This document shows, piece by piece, positions 49,830 through 61,550 of a stretch of 64,000 nt of DNA; the first letter of the stretch is position 1; each line of letters starts with the position of its first letter. Source of the stretch: Vitis vinifera (taxonomy: Eukaryota; Streptophyta; Magnoliopsida; Vitales; Vitaceae); assembly GCF_030704535.1 (NCBI RefSeq), contig NC_081821.1, positions 8,571,001 through 8,635,000 on the forward strand. Reading direction: 5' to 3'. The notes beneath the pieces are model-generated. The model was given only the letters and a program-made list of their open reading frames with translations. It was not told the DNA's origin and searched no databases. The position numbers and the translations under genes were made by a program.

Positions 49830-50514
49830 GGGGGTGTATGATAAAACTTAATACTTAATCACTTAAGTTGATTTTAAGTTAAAATATATTTAAGTTATTG
49901 ACTTAAAACTTATTACTTAATTATTAAAGTCGTTTGATAAAATTAACTTTAAATTTATTCTAAATCATTAAATTTATATATTTGTCTATATAAATTGTAA
50001 GTAAGACATAAGAAGCCTACTAATAATGGAGGTCGTGGAGTAACAAAATCATGAAAGTAATTAAGATAAATGAAAGTAAAAAAGTAAAATAAATATATGA
50101 ATTTAATAATAAAGTATTGTTTGTTTTTTTTTTCTACTTAATTCTGAATAGAACTTAAAACCAAATAAGGTTTAATGGTGTTAAATAATAGATTGTTTTG
50201 TTTTTGTAATATTTTATTTTTATTGATCATTAAAAAAAAAAACTAATATGTTAATTTTTTCCATTTAAAAAAAAAGTCAAATATTTTGAGTTTTTCTATT
50301 CAACAAAAATTTGTAACAAGCCATGAAAAAGTAGAAAATTAAACAATTTAAAGTTTGAAAGCGAATTGCTTTAAGTAAAAAAATTAAAAAAACAAACATC
50401 TTCTAAGTTAATTATTTTTACTTATTATTTAAAGTTGTTTTTTTTACTTTAAGTCATACTTAATTTATTTAATAACTTAAATTAAGTTATTAAGTTGATT
50501 TACTAAACACCCAC
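49830..50514. mobile_element. Tourist/Harbinger-like MITE, uninterrupted copy
   Basis: A 685-bp element starting GGGGGTGTATGATAAAACTT and ending TTGATTTACTAAACACCCAC, flanked by TTA at 49827-49829 and 50515-50517. Its arms match the split copy at 35230-36597, including the internal motif of an AGGTCGTGGAG type near 50030. Confidence 0.8.
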
Positions 50515-50517
50515 TTA

Positions 50518-51967
50518 GTTTGGCCTTAACAGGTTCTTACACTTTTAAAATATATCCATCTAGTTATATATATATATAATTTTAAAAATTTGTTTTTTCA
50601 TTTGACGTAGGTTATCACAAAAATAAAAGAAAATATATAGTATATAATTTGGGCATCTTTATTAGATTATTGCCGGTTGATTCAACAAATTCAGTTGAAG
50701 AATCTTTCTCTTAGAAAAAAATGACCATTGAATTTGACAAAGTGGCATCTTTTGATTTTCTTTTGATCAAGTCTTGTGGAGACATGAAAGGTGGTGGTGG
50801 TCACATAGGCTGACTTGCATGGAGTCATGTGGTCTAGGTTATATGATCCTCAAAGATTGCATTGAATAGGACGAGTACGTGGAAAACCTTCCTCCATCAA
50901 TGGCTCTTTTGTTGTTGAGGGGCCATTGCTTTTACTTTGTTGTCCTTTTGTTTTACCGACTTGCCTTCTTGATTTGGTGGAGTCAATCCCCCTTCCACAT
51001 TCCACATTCAATATGGTTTCTATTAAATAGATCACTTATTATTAAATATTTAATATATATTTGATTATTTAATATATGATTTATTTATAAAAGGTTTGAG
51101 AGTGCTTTTATTTATAGTATTTTTAATCAAAATAAGTTATTTGAATGTATTTTTTAGAGAATCGTACCTTAAATGTTTTTTAAGAATTGTTATATTTTTT
51201 TAAAAATTATTATAAGTAGTATTTTGTTTTTTCTTAAAAATTGTTTTATAAATTTTATCAAATATTTAATTTTTATTCAAGAGTGCTTTTTAAGTTATAA
51301 GTATTTCTTAAAATTATTATTAAATAGAATCTTAGGACTTTTTCAACTTCAATATTTAACGAGCTTGAGATGACTTTAAAAAAATTTGAAATGTGATATT
51401 TTGGGATGCATTTAGAATGACTTATTGGATTGGAATATGACTTATACCTATTTTTATTTGATTTTAGATAATTTTCCGTGACATGACTTTTTCTTTTTAA
51501 AACGTCATTTCTTATTTATATATTTTCCTACAAGTAAAATTGCGTTTAATAGTGTTTCTAAAAATCATCTTTTAAAAGTTGTTCTGAAAATTAGTTAGGC
51601 GGTGTTGTTATTTAACCCATTTCATCCTTCTATTTTTCTTTTCAAGGTAATGTTCCATAGTTTATGTATGGTCTCATTTGGGAAAAAAATTAATTTTTTT
51701 ATTCTAATATAAATATAAATAAAGGTTAATATAAAAATTTTATTTTATATTCCCGTAAGTTGAAAAATGTTTTTACAATAAATACCATTGTACGTTTTCA
51801 TTAAGTTTCTTTTAAGGTTGATAATATTTTTGTGAATTTTTTTATTATAAAAATGAACTTTAAATCAAGTGATATTTGTATGAAATTTATTAATGCGCTT
51901 CGTTGGAGTTGGGTGGGTGTTCAATTAGACTAACTCAACCCGATCCAACCAAATAAGAGATCAGGAG
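50518..51967. other. Intergenic AT-rich DNA
   Basis: No gene. Repeated phrases near 51090-51330 (GAGTGCTTTT, AAGTATTT) suggest a further decayed MITE without definable ends. Confidence 0.4.
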
Positions 51968-52415
51968 TAGGGATGGCAACGGGGCGGGTTTTTTCGGGTA
52001 CCCGCCCCGCCCCGCCTCTAATGGGATGGGGTTGAAATTTAATAAACGGGTTTTTAACGGGTATGATATTTTTTTTTAAACCCGGGGCGGGTTCGGGTAT
52101 TGCCCCATCCCGCCCCGCCCCGTTTACATATAAAATTAATTTTAAAATTTAATTTAATTTAAAATTTAAAATTAATTTTATTTTACTATTTTTAATATAT
52201 AGATAATAATAAAAAAAATAATAAAATAAGTTATAAAAAATATAATAATTTTATTATTTATAAATATATTTATTTTAATGTAATTAAAAATTAAAAAAAA
52301 AAAAAAAAAAAAGGAGGCTAAACGGGGCGGGGCGGGGATGAGAATTATTTTTGATAAACGGGGCGGGGTTGGGATGGGGGCGACCTGTCCCGAACCCGCC
52401 CCGTTGCCATTCCTA
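51968..52415. mobile_element. hAT-type MITE with GC-rich ends
   Basis: A 448-bp element beginning TAGGGATGGCAACGGGGCGG and ending CCCCGTTGCCATTCCTA, with the perfect 8-bp duplication ATCAGGAG at 51960-51967 and 52416-52423. The ends are runs of GGGGCGGG and its complement, while the core is nearly pure A/T with a poly-A run (52296-52313). The 8-bp duplication and TA(G)GG..CCTA ends indicate hAT. Confidence 0.9.
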
Positions 52416-52423
52416 ATCAGGAG

Positions 52424-54129
52424 AGTAGTTTTTGAGAATTGGAATTATCAAAAATTGCCTAGAAAACACTCCAATAATAAAATAAAATAAAAAATCTCAA
52501 AAGTTCTTAGAAAAATAAGGTAAAAGACTTTTATGCAATGAAACAAAGTGGTTCTTGATTTTGTGTTGTGAAATAGAGTGATTATCGATTTTAGTGTGGT
52601 TCTATTTATAATTTGGGGCGAAAAATTGAATGGTGAAACATCTATTTTTTTTTTTTTTTGGATCTTGGGCATTTAAAAAAGGTAATCCAAAATTTTCTTA
52701 CCACGTTTAACAATTTTTTAAAAATAATTTGGAACTCCAAAAATAAATCTAATCATTCAAAAAATAATAGATCAAAACTCAAAAACTCATATATTATAAA
52801 TCATGATTTTACTATTGCTACATATGTACACACAAATTTCACGAAAATCCTGCAACGTAAGCAAAATAATAGGGGAAAATAATGTGAATAATTTTTTTTT
52901 TATTAAAATTGATAAATCACGGGGTACAATATTTGTGGTAATATTATTTTACAAAAGAATATATCATTCTGATTTTTTCACCTCAGTCATAATTTGGAAA
53001 ACAACAATGATGTTTTTTTTTATTTTAAAGTTTAATCAAGGGTCACAAGTGACTTATTTTTAAATGAACTCGTTGAATGACAAAGATCGCGTGTATAGAC
53101 AACAAAGACGTTTTCTTTGTTTTCAAAGTCAATCAAAAACTTAAAGTTGCCAATTCTCGAATGACTTTGTTGAAAGACGAAATATACGTGTGTACCGAAT
53201 GACTTTGTTGAAAGGCGAAATATACGTGTGTAGTCCTTTTACGATTTCTTAAACTTATAGGGAGATTTTGTGAAACATTTTAGATAATTAATTTATTCTT
53301 TATTCTTTTTTGACTTCAATTCAAATATTATTTCTTTAAGAATTTGTCAACAAAAAATTATTATTTTTTTAGTTCTTTTACTAAAGATTTAATTTTATTT
53401 GAAAGACTACATTTTGTAGTCTTCTAAATATCGTCACTAACATATGTTGTGTCAAATGTGTGTAAGACTTATCATTAGTCAATACTGAATTTTATCAAAT
53501 TGCAAAGCAACACTTTTTTAAAGACCAATTTAGTGATGATTTATTTCATTAAAAATTTTAGTCTTTACAACATACAAATAAATTATAAATTAAAATATAA
53601 TTAATAATTCAAATTCTTTAATAACTTTTATAATTTAAATTATTTAATGATTTTTTTAAGTTTTAAGAATAATTTTGAATTTTAAAAACTGATATGATTA
53701 AATTAAAATATTCTACATTATTATGCTCATTATTTTGTATTAAATGTGTACATAAAATGAAAAAGTTAACTCATTTATATGTTAAAAAAATTAAACTTTA
53801 TTCATTATTTATTTACTTTAGATAAAATATTATTTTAATTTATTATTATTCATTTTTAACCAAAAAACATTTGCAAGCTGTTAACATCCTTATTTTTGTA
53901 ACCTATTTTTTGTTTTCACAAACGTAATTGGAAATGTCAAAATGCCCTCATTATTCTGTTTAATCACATTTTCGTGGGGAAAGGAGTGGTGTTTTCTCAA
54001 GATTACCCTCAGCACGCCCTTTAATTACATTTTGTCCCTCAAAATTCGCTAGATCGCCATAGCTTTCTGCGATGTACTTCAAACCCGAATATCCAACCCG
54101 GTTAAACGGTCGACCCGGTTCATGAAACC
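52424..54129. other. Intergenic AT-rich DNA before the PB1 gene
   Basis: Apart from a short tandem repeat, nothing was recognised until about 53930. There the composition rises in GC toward the promoter and start of the PB1/MuDR gene. Confidence 0.4.
53158..53233. repeat. 38-bp tandem duplication
   Basis: Two adjacent copies (53158-53195 and 53196-53233) of a unit starting CGAATGACTTTGTTGAAAG, nearly identical. A more diverged relative may lie at about 53067-53100. Confidence 0.85.
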
Positions 54130-56624
54130 ATGTCCGCCTCCAAAGCCAAGCTCCTCTGCAACTTCGGCGGCGAGTTCACTCGCCAACTGGGCAAACTCAG
54201 CTATATGGGAGGCAAGACTCGGCTGGTCCTCGTCGACCGCTCAGTCAGTTTCGACGAACTTCGATCGAAACTGAGTCAACTCACTTGCGCTTGTCCATTC
54301 TCCATCGAGATCAAGTATCAGCTTCCCGACGAGAGCTTGGAGTCTCGCCTCGTCTCCGTCGAGTGCGAAGACGACGTCGTTGCGATGATGAGCGAGTTCG
54401 AGGCTTCGCAGAGGATTCAGGTTTACATCTTCGCTTCGGACCACAGGTCATACTGAATTGCATTGTGCTTGGGGCTTTTTGTTTGTTTTGGTTTGGTTGC
54501 TGAGAAAATAAGGAGAAAAAAATTTGAATCGTTAGGGTTGGTTTGTTTTCTGAGAAAATGTGGGAGAAGCAAAGAACCTGGAGATTTGAACATTAGGGTG
54601 TTTAAATTACATAAGAATCCATCCAATTAAGCACAGGGAAAGAGGCTGGGAACCTTAGGGTTAGTTTGCTTGATGAAAACAAGTGGGGAAAGAGAAGAAA
54701 TTGGAAGTTTGAATATTTAGAAATGGCCAAAAGATAAAACGGAATACTTCCTTGATAAAGTCTAATGTAACAGGTTATGATATTGAATTATTAATAGTTT
54801 GCTTGGTTGTTGAAATTTTTTTGAAAAAGAAAGTAATTCTAAAATTTTGAATATTAATTCAGTGTTTGCGATTCAAGCGAACAAAATACTCCACTCCAGT
54901 GAGCCAAATAGAAATATGTTGTTTTCCCTTCTTTCATAGCTGGATGCTGTGAAACAGGGGGAATTCAAATGACCCATCCACTCGTATCAAATTAATCTTA
55001 TTAGGTTATCACTATGCACTCTCTCAGGTTTTATTCCGAGAAATTAGGGAAATTCATCCTGATGATTGGGTACTCCGGCAGTTGCTTGCCTCTCTTGAGT
55101 AGAATCCATTAACATGACACTACAGCTACAAACAGATTTTCGGCCTTTCATATGAGTTGTAAAGGAACTTGAATATCATTTTCTTTTGAGTTTGTTTCTC
55201 CCTTAATCTTCACCATTGCTATGTTAATTTGTGCTAGCATTATTGTGTATTGTCTGGGCTTTGCTCATCCATTTGATTCTCAATATGCACCTTTGCTGGT
55301 GAAGATTGATTATTCCTTTGAGTTTTTTCACCACCTTTGGCCTTAGAGTAGTGGGCATAACCTGTGGTAAAGTCAAATTCAGGGTGATTAGCCTCTAAGA
55401 AAGCAACCTCCTTCCTCTCATGTCCGATATGACATTGAATTAAAAAAATAAAAATAAAATTAATGACATATACAGATATTTGATAACCGTATTTTGTTGA
55501 AGCAATGAAATATTCAATTGTAAACAATTTGAGTCAAAGTCTATGAAAAATAGGAAATGGATCATACTTCTAAAACAACCTCAAACAAAACTAGTAACTA
55601 ATATTTGGAATTAAAAAAAAAAATTGCGCAATTATTCAGTTTGCTTAGTTTTTTGCTTTATATGGTGGGTCCTTGAGGTGTAGCTTAGTGGTAGCGCACT
55701 TTGGCAATGAACCAAAGGTATCAAGTTTGAACCTTTCAGGAATTTAAGTAGTATAGAGTAGAGTGACGGGTCCATACCACTTAGGTTTTTGGAGTTCAAT
55801 GGGTGATGTATTCTTCAATGAGAGGTGCCGTTTTGAGCTACCATGTGTCCTTCGTCATAAAGAAGAGAAAAAAGGTTTGGAATGCTTATTCTAGATCATT
55901 TGGAGGGAAAGAAATAGAAAAGGTTTTGATAATATTGAAAAAGTTGACCAAGCAATTAAACAATCTTTTATGTACATTTTGTTGGAATCAGTCAGAGTGT
56001 CTTTAGGTGATTATTCCTTGTCCATGATGCACTTTGTGGAGTGGTTAGAGTCTAAGTAAGGCTTGGTTATTGTTTTTTGTGTACCCCTCATCTTGTTTTT
56101 TGGTCATTTGGTCTCCTTGTATACGTTGTATATACCTTTGTGTGCATTTTTTTTAGGTATTTTTAATATAATCAGTATTTTTACCTATCAAAAAGAAAAA
56201 AAATGCCACCCAAGTTTTTTTTTTCTTTTTTCAACAGTTGGGATTAGTGCCTCTCTGTTGGGGTGGATTCTATCAGGAGGGGGAGAGAGAGAGAGAGAAG
56301 AAGGAGAAGAGAAAGAAAAAGGAAAATGCAAGGCTTTGAATTTCTCAGCAACCAACTAGTGGTTTAGACTGCATTTGGTTTTGAATGAGAGAGAGAAGAA
56401 AAGAAAAAAAACCTTTATATGGAGCTACATGAACAGCAGAAAATGCAAGGCTTTGAATTTCTCAGCAACCAACTAGAGGTTTAGACTGCATTTGGTTTTA
56501 AATGAAAAACAAAATTGAAGTTTGAAGCTTAAGATTTTCAGCATTTAAAGCTAGAGAAAATGTAAACCTTCACTCAACTTAGCACGATGTATCTATTTGG
56601 CTTACTCTGTTCCTCTCACTCTCC

Positions 56625-56692
<68 letters not shown>

Positions 56693-58322
56693 AGAGAGGA
56701 AAAACAGAACAACTTAAAACAATATTAGTACTTCTATTTTCTATCTTCTCAGTTTTCTCAGCAATCAAGTAGAGTTGTATTTTATTTTATTTTTTTCTGC
56801 TTTTATCAATTCTCATTTTATGGGAATATTGATGTGGTTCTGGTTCAAATATACTGTTTTGTAGGGAGAATGCTAGTCCAGTTGTTGCCCAACCAGTATT
56901 TAGTGGTCCAGCCTCAACTCATGGGTACAGTGATCTTGAATATATTAGTATGCTGATTGTTAAACAAATAGTGATGTTGATTTTCTGATAAATGTTTCTC
57001 TTCCAATTTTTTCTGGGTTATCAATTCTTGAAGAGACAATGCAACACCTATTTATCCCCAGGAGCTAAATGATTGTGAAAATGACCTATTTATGTTGCAT
57101 AGGTATGTGATGAAAATAAATTTCTGTGTTTTTGCTTTCAATTTCATTTAATTTTTAATTCTTTGTCTGCCTTCTGAAACAAAATGGTAATCCATCTATC
57201 ATTTTTGTCGGTCATGGATACCTTCACCAATTGCATTCCAGTGTCAAAATGGTCTATAATTTTCATAGTATTACCAGATTTGATTGCAGATCATGTACAA
57301 TTAGGAATTTCCATCTTCATCAAGCTTAGAATGCCATGTAACAATATGGAAGCAGTTATCATGATTTCACAGGAAATTGAAATGATTGCACACCTTTTCT
57401 ATACCGTAATGAGGGCTGTCACAGTTAACAATTCTTTAAATTGCAATGATATTAGAGGAACTGAGACCTCTGGGTTCTTCTTGCACTGTCATGCAGATAT
57501 GTTGCTGACAAATTTTCATTGTAATGCAGAGTTGGTGAAGGTATTTCCCAGGCTTCTGTAGATAGCCACACCAGTCCAGCATTATCAGAATTGGTTAATG
57601 GAAGAGAAAGTGATACCTTAACTGTTGGCCAGGAATTCCCTGATGCACGCTGCTTTCGTGATGCATTAGTAGCTTCTGCCATTGCCTCGAAGTTTGAACT
57701 AACGTTTATCAGATCAGACCGGTCTCGAGTAACTGCTCGATGTGCTGCAGATGATTGTCAATGGCGAATACATGCATCTAAGCTCCCAGATGGTGAAACT
57801 TTCCAAATTAAGACATTGAAGGGGAAGCATTCTTGTGTATGGCCAGAGCGTTCTAGTCATCGCCAAGCAAACATGAAATGGATCTTAAGTTGTATCATGG
57901 ACCGTGTTCGAGAAAACATTAATTACAAACCCAAGGAAATTATGAGAGATATTGAACAAGAATACGGTGTCATTATTCCTTATTTAAAGGCTCATCGTGC
58001 TAAAGAACGGGCTCTAGAATCTATATTTGGGATGCCAATTAAGGATATAGTTCTTAATCAAGCTGAAGTTCATAATTTGGAGAATGACCTACATACTATT
58101 CTGGATCAGAGAAAAAAGAAGCCTCTAAAAGGGAGTTCGGTTCATTGCAATCTGTGCAGAAAGGCAGGACATAATCGTAGGAGTTGCTTAAAGTTGAGTC
58201 ACAATGAAAGCCAGGCTTCCAGTCTCAAAGAAAAAAACTTCCATTGCATGCTTTGCAAACAAAGTGGACATAACAGGAGGACATGCCAATGCAAGGTTAG
58301 TTCTTGGCTGACCTACTATTAA
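54130..58322 (+). CDS. PB1-MuDR zinc-finger protein without DDE domain (MUSTANG-B-like derivative)
   Basis: Four exons join in phase: 54130-54446, 56865-56924, 57034-57102 and 57530 onward. Read to the in-frame stop at 58322, the product is 412 residues. A good donor (AAG|GTTAGT at 58295) and an acceptor at 58417 allow an alternative end of about 411. Residues ~5-105 form a PB1-like domain (KLLCNFGGEFTRQLGKLSYM), as in MUSTANG-B proteins domesticated from Mutator transposases. Residues ~180-310 are the MuDR DNA-binding region with a C-x4-C-x23-H-x-C zinc finger (Cys220, Cys225, His249, Cys251) and the AHRAKERALESIFG helix that normally precedes the transposase core. The DDE core and SWIM finger are absent: the chain runs straight to two CCHC knuckles (C355/C358/H363/C368 and C388/C391/H396/C401). 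DNA binding without catalysis is the inferred activity. Confidence 0.8.
55670..56200 (+). mobile_element. tRNA-headed SINE-like insertion in PB1 gene intron 1
   Basis: A tRNA-like head has an A box (GTAGCTTAGTGG, 55680-55691) and a B box (AGTTTGAACC, 55724-55733). Far downstream a LINE-type tail (TTTTTACCTATCAAAAAG, near 56195) resembles the 3' ends of the LINEs in this window. The two parts may be one SINE with a LINE-derived tail or two adjacent insertions. Duplications not found. Confidence 0.45.
56322..56505. repeat. Direct repeat, ~67 bp, spaced 117 bp
   Basis: A unit starting GAAAATGCAAGGCTTTGAAT occurs at 56322 and again at 56439, with two differences by eye. The spacer contains GA-rich sequence. 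Located in intron 1 of the PB1/MuDR gene. Confidence 0.85.
56635..56688. repeat. (CT)~27 microsatellite
   Basis: A pure CT run ending in TTTGCAG. It forms a long polypyrimidine tract 180 bases upstream of the real exon 2 acceptor of the PB1/MuDR gene. Confidence 0.95.
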
Positions 58323-59461
58323 CTCTCTCTTTCTCTCTCAAGACATTATTTTAGATCCCCTTCTCTTCCTCAGACCATTTTTCTTTGTTCTAAAAAGTGG
58401 TTTTCTGTTCTGTAGCAGGTGGAACAAGTTTGGATAAAATAGTGTTTAGCTGTCTAGATATTTACTCTTTTTATGTAAATTTTTGTTGTTTGAAAGGCAT
58501 GTTTACTTGCTTGTTTTCCTAATCATTTTAGTTTTTTTTTAATATATTCATTTTAATCATGTATTTACCAGTACAACTTGCAGCCTTTATTTTCTTTTGC
58601 TGCAATACAGTTGGAAGAACTTTGGATTTTTTGTTTGTTGACAGATGCATTAACAATACAGTAAATGACAAGGAGGCCTTTGGATGCCCAATGAGAATGA
58701 AATAATTAGGATGCATATTTCATGGTATTTTATATTGAGTGATTTTGTTTTTCAGGCAGAGGTATCATTTACATCTATTCTTTTATTTTGTATGTTGTTT
58801 GCCATTCCATCCAAGATGATGGATTTGTGCCTTCAAATGCCATAGAAAACAAATAGATGCATTCCATCATGGTGGCACATTCAAATATTGCTGCTATAAC
58901 TCAATCCCAATCTTTAGCAATTTCTAAACCTGTGGTGGATTGACTCCTTTCCTTACTAAGTCTATTGGTATAATTTATGCATGAATAATTTCTTAATGTC
59001 GGTGTAGATCATCTTGATCTGTGCTTGAGGGCTCATTCCAGCAGTCAGCTTTTGTATGGTTTGCCTACTACTTGTTTGCAATTGCTCAAACCTGCGATTT
59101 CCTATGGACACTAATCCCCTCTGCCTTTGTGTGCATGATATCAACATTTGTGTCTGACTGCCTGTTATTGTGTTTTCCATTTCCATAGCTGTTTTGATTG
59201 GATATCCTTCATTTGTATGATGTAAAAGAAAAACTATTGCAAAGCAAAATGAAGAATGCTCCTGTGTATTACTAATTTACTACTGAACACAAATCAACAA
59301 GCCATCCCTTTAAGGACATATCTATAAGTTCCATCTGACAAGGACCTCTCCACTGGTTACATATATCTTTCTTTATGGGCCATGAAGGAAGCCCTTTTCC
59401 ATAACCCAATACAACCTAGTTGGAACATATCATCCTCAAAAGTGAAATCATTGACACTGTA
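58323..59461. other. 3' region of the PB1/MuDR gene and spacer
   Basis: T-rich sequence with possible small terminal exon at 58418-58441 (V-E-Q-V-W-I-K-stop) and likely 3' UTR. Nothing else recognised. Confidence 0.35.
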
Positions 59462-59692
59462 GGGTGCGTTTGAATGTGGGAATCGGAAAGGAAATATGAT
59501 GGGAATGAAGGTGAATCATGATACCATGTAAAAGAGAGGAATCAAAATCCTAGTGAGAGTAGTATTTGGTTTCCATAGTATTTCATTTTTTATTCTTGCT
59601 CCCATTCTAAAAAACAATCCAAACATAGTAATTAATGAAAATGAAATTGATTTCGCACTACTGTTCTCTGTCCCAGTGTGCCAAACATGACC
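59462..59692. mobile_element. Small MITE-like element
   Basis: The left end GGGTGCGTTTGAATGTGGG and the right end inverted (GGTCATGTTTGGCACACTGG) are similar. Both are flanked by TA. The inverted repeat is imperfect and the family is unclear. Confidence 0.45.
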
Positions 59693-60059
59693 TAAGTTCT
59701 ATTACCTCATTCTATTCCTAATTGACTTGAAGTTCATTTGGGCCAAAATAGAACATATTGTCCTAAGATTGAAAAGTTTATTCTTTTAAGTCTGCCTACT
59801 TTGAGGCTTCTTTTCCAAATCACTCCATTTGGGACAAACCACTGTCTAACTAAATGGTGCGTATGACCTTGCAACAAATAAAACATAATACAGTGCATGA
59901 AACCTTCCAACAAGAAAAACATTCAAGGTCCAACACCCACCTTGATCATTTTGAACATTGACACCAAAAAATCAAGGACTTTGAAACTTTTCAACCCATA
60001 TGGATCTCATGGGAGTGTAACATGAAGCATGATTAGGACATTTAAGGCTAGGGTGTTGT

Positions 60060-60360
60060 GGTAGTTGCCTTTTGTTCTCTTCAAAGTGTCTTGGGTCTTA
60101 TCCTTATCGGTGAGAGAGACTCTTCTTGGTTGGCATGACTCATTTGTGGGCAAGAAACGCAAAAAGGTTTTGAAGACAATCTCTTTATGTATTTTTTGGA
60201 CAATTTGGAAGAAAAGGAATAGACTTTGCCTTTGACAACGGGGAGTTGTCCATATAAAGGTTGAAAAACTCAATTGTTTGTACTTTTTGGTATTGGAGTA
60301 AGTCGTGATGATGTTACCATAAATTGATTTCAAACATTAGCATCGGTCTTTTCTAAAAAA
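60060..60360 (+). mobile_element. Short L1-type LINE fragment
   Basis: The translated segment, allowing frameshifts, gives RLFLVGMTHLWARNAKR or, in another frame, VGKKRKKVLKTISLCIFWTIW, then KNSIVCTFWYWSKS. This is the same C-terminal LINE block as at 1850-2070 (minus strand). It ends in an A-rich tail at 60355-60365. Confidence 0.7.
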
Positions 60361-60365
60361 AAAAA

Positions 60366-61018
60366 GAATAAATTTGAATAAATCTTGGAAGGAATTATGC
60401 TAAGTTCATTGAGCCAATTGTAATAACCAAAGTGAATGTAATTATAGACATCTCTCAAAATATTTTATTATTCTTCTTTTCCATAAATGTTTTTATCTTT
60501 TTGTCTATACCACCTATATGTCTTACTTTCTCAGGTTTTTTAAACATTTCAATCTAAAATCAAGGAAAAGGCCAAATGTATGATTGCAAAAGTTATACAA
60601 GTCATCTGAACTTTATTTAAATAAGAAATTAAATAACTACCTCCAAAACTATTCCACTCAAATTGTTGGAGAGGCTAGAGGAGCAACTTTAACAATTCGT
60701 AATTGGAAGTGACCAAGTTGATATTAAAATCCCTCCATAAACATAATACAACACATAAATCAATAATAGAAATAATTAATTAAAACAAAAAATCATATTA
60801 ACAACAAAAAATTAAAATATAGAATATTATTAATATATACTATATTTTGATTTATGTTAAGAATATTAATTTGATATTTTATAGTTGGTAGTTAAATTAA
60901 TAAAAATAATAATTATATTTTTCTATATTTAAATTAATAATTAATAATTATTTAATATTAATAATATTTAAATCTATAAAGTGTGGAATCAAGAAGTTTT
61001 TAAGATAATACTAATAAA
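60366..61018. other. AT-rich intergenic DNA
   Basis: No gene or defined element. Runs of ATTAAT/AATAAT dominate 60770-60980. Confidence 0.4.
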
Positions 61019-61550
61019 TGTTGGATCCGCATTTTTCACATGCATTCCCACTCGATGATGAAACTCGTATTTATTTAAGGTGAAAAACTGTATTTTATAA
61101 GAAACTGGAGTCGCTACTTATTATTATTTTTTTAAAGGGAAAATAAGGAAAGACAGGTTTGTAAAAACTGAGTCAGATTCGGAGGTCAAGTTACCTATTG
61201 GGAAGGTACAGTGGCTAATCATAGCTACAGTGGCTAATCATAGTACCCTTCTAAGCGTTACAAGTCGGGTCTCTACTAAGAAAACTAAGACAACTATGAC
61301 AATTGGTTGATCAATCTATGGATACCTAGCAAGAGTCAAAATATACTACGACCAAAGCATGTATCAAAAGATAATCGAATGAGTAAAGAAGGAAAGGAGT
61401 GTACTTGAGTAATAAGTCGAAGTGTGTTTCTATGGAAAACAAGGTTAGTAAATAATATAAGTATAAAATATCTCATGCCAGTCACAAACAAAATCAATCA
61501 ATATTAATCAAGCAAAGCAATTATAGGAAGGAGTGTCATGGATGTTGGGC
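61019..61550 (+). mobile_element. LTR fragment, same family as the solo LTR at 31474
   Basis: Begins TGTTGGATCCGCATTTTTCA and carries the same block order as 31474 onward: CACTCGATG, GGAGTCGCTACTTATTATT, GATTCGGAGGTCAAGTTACC, GGGAAGGTACAGT, then AGTCGGGTCTCTACTAAGAA. It contains a small internal duplication (GTGGCTAATCATAG twice at about 61210-61240). Similarity fades after about 61500, so the element is truncated or recombined. Confidence 0.75.

Noticed and set aside
55670-55745. Candidate tRNA gene
   Set aside because: A and B boxes are present, but no acceptor stem or convincing cloverleaf can be drawn, so treated as a SINE head.
57184-57561. 125-residue plus-strand frame before the last exon of the PB1/MuDR gene
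   Set aside because: It lies in intron 3 and runs across the acceptor at 57529 in the wrong phase. The exon's other frame carries the MuDR domain.
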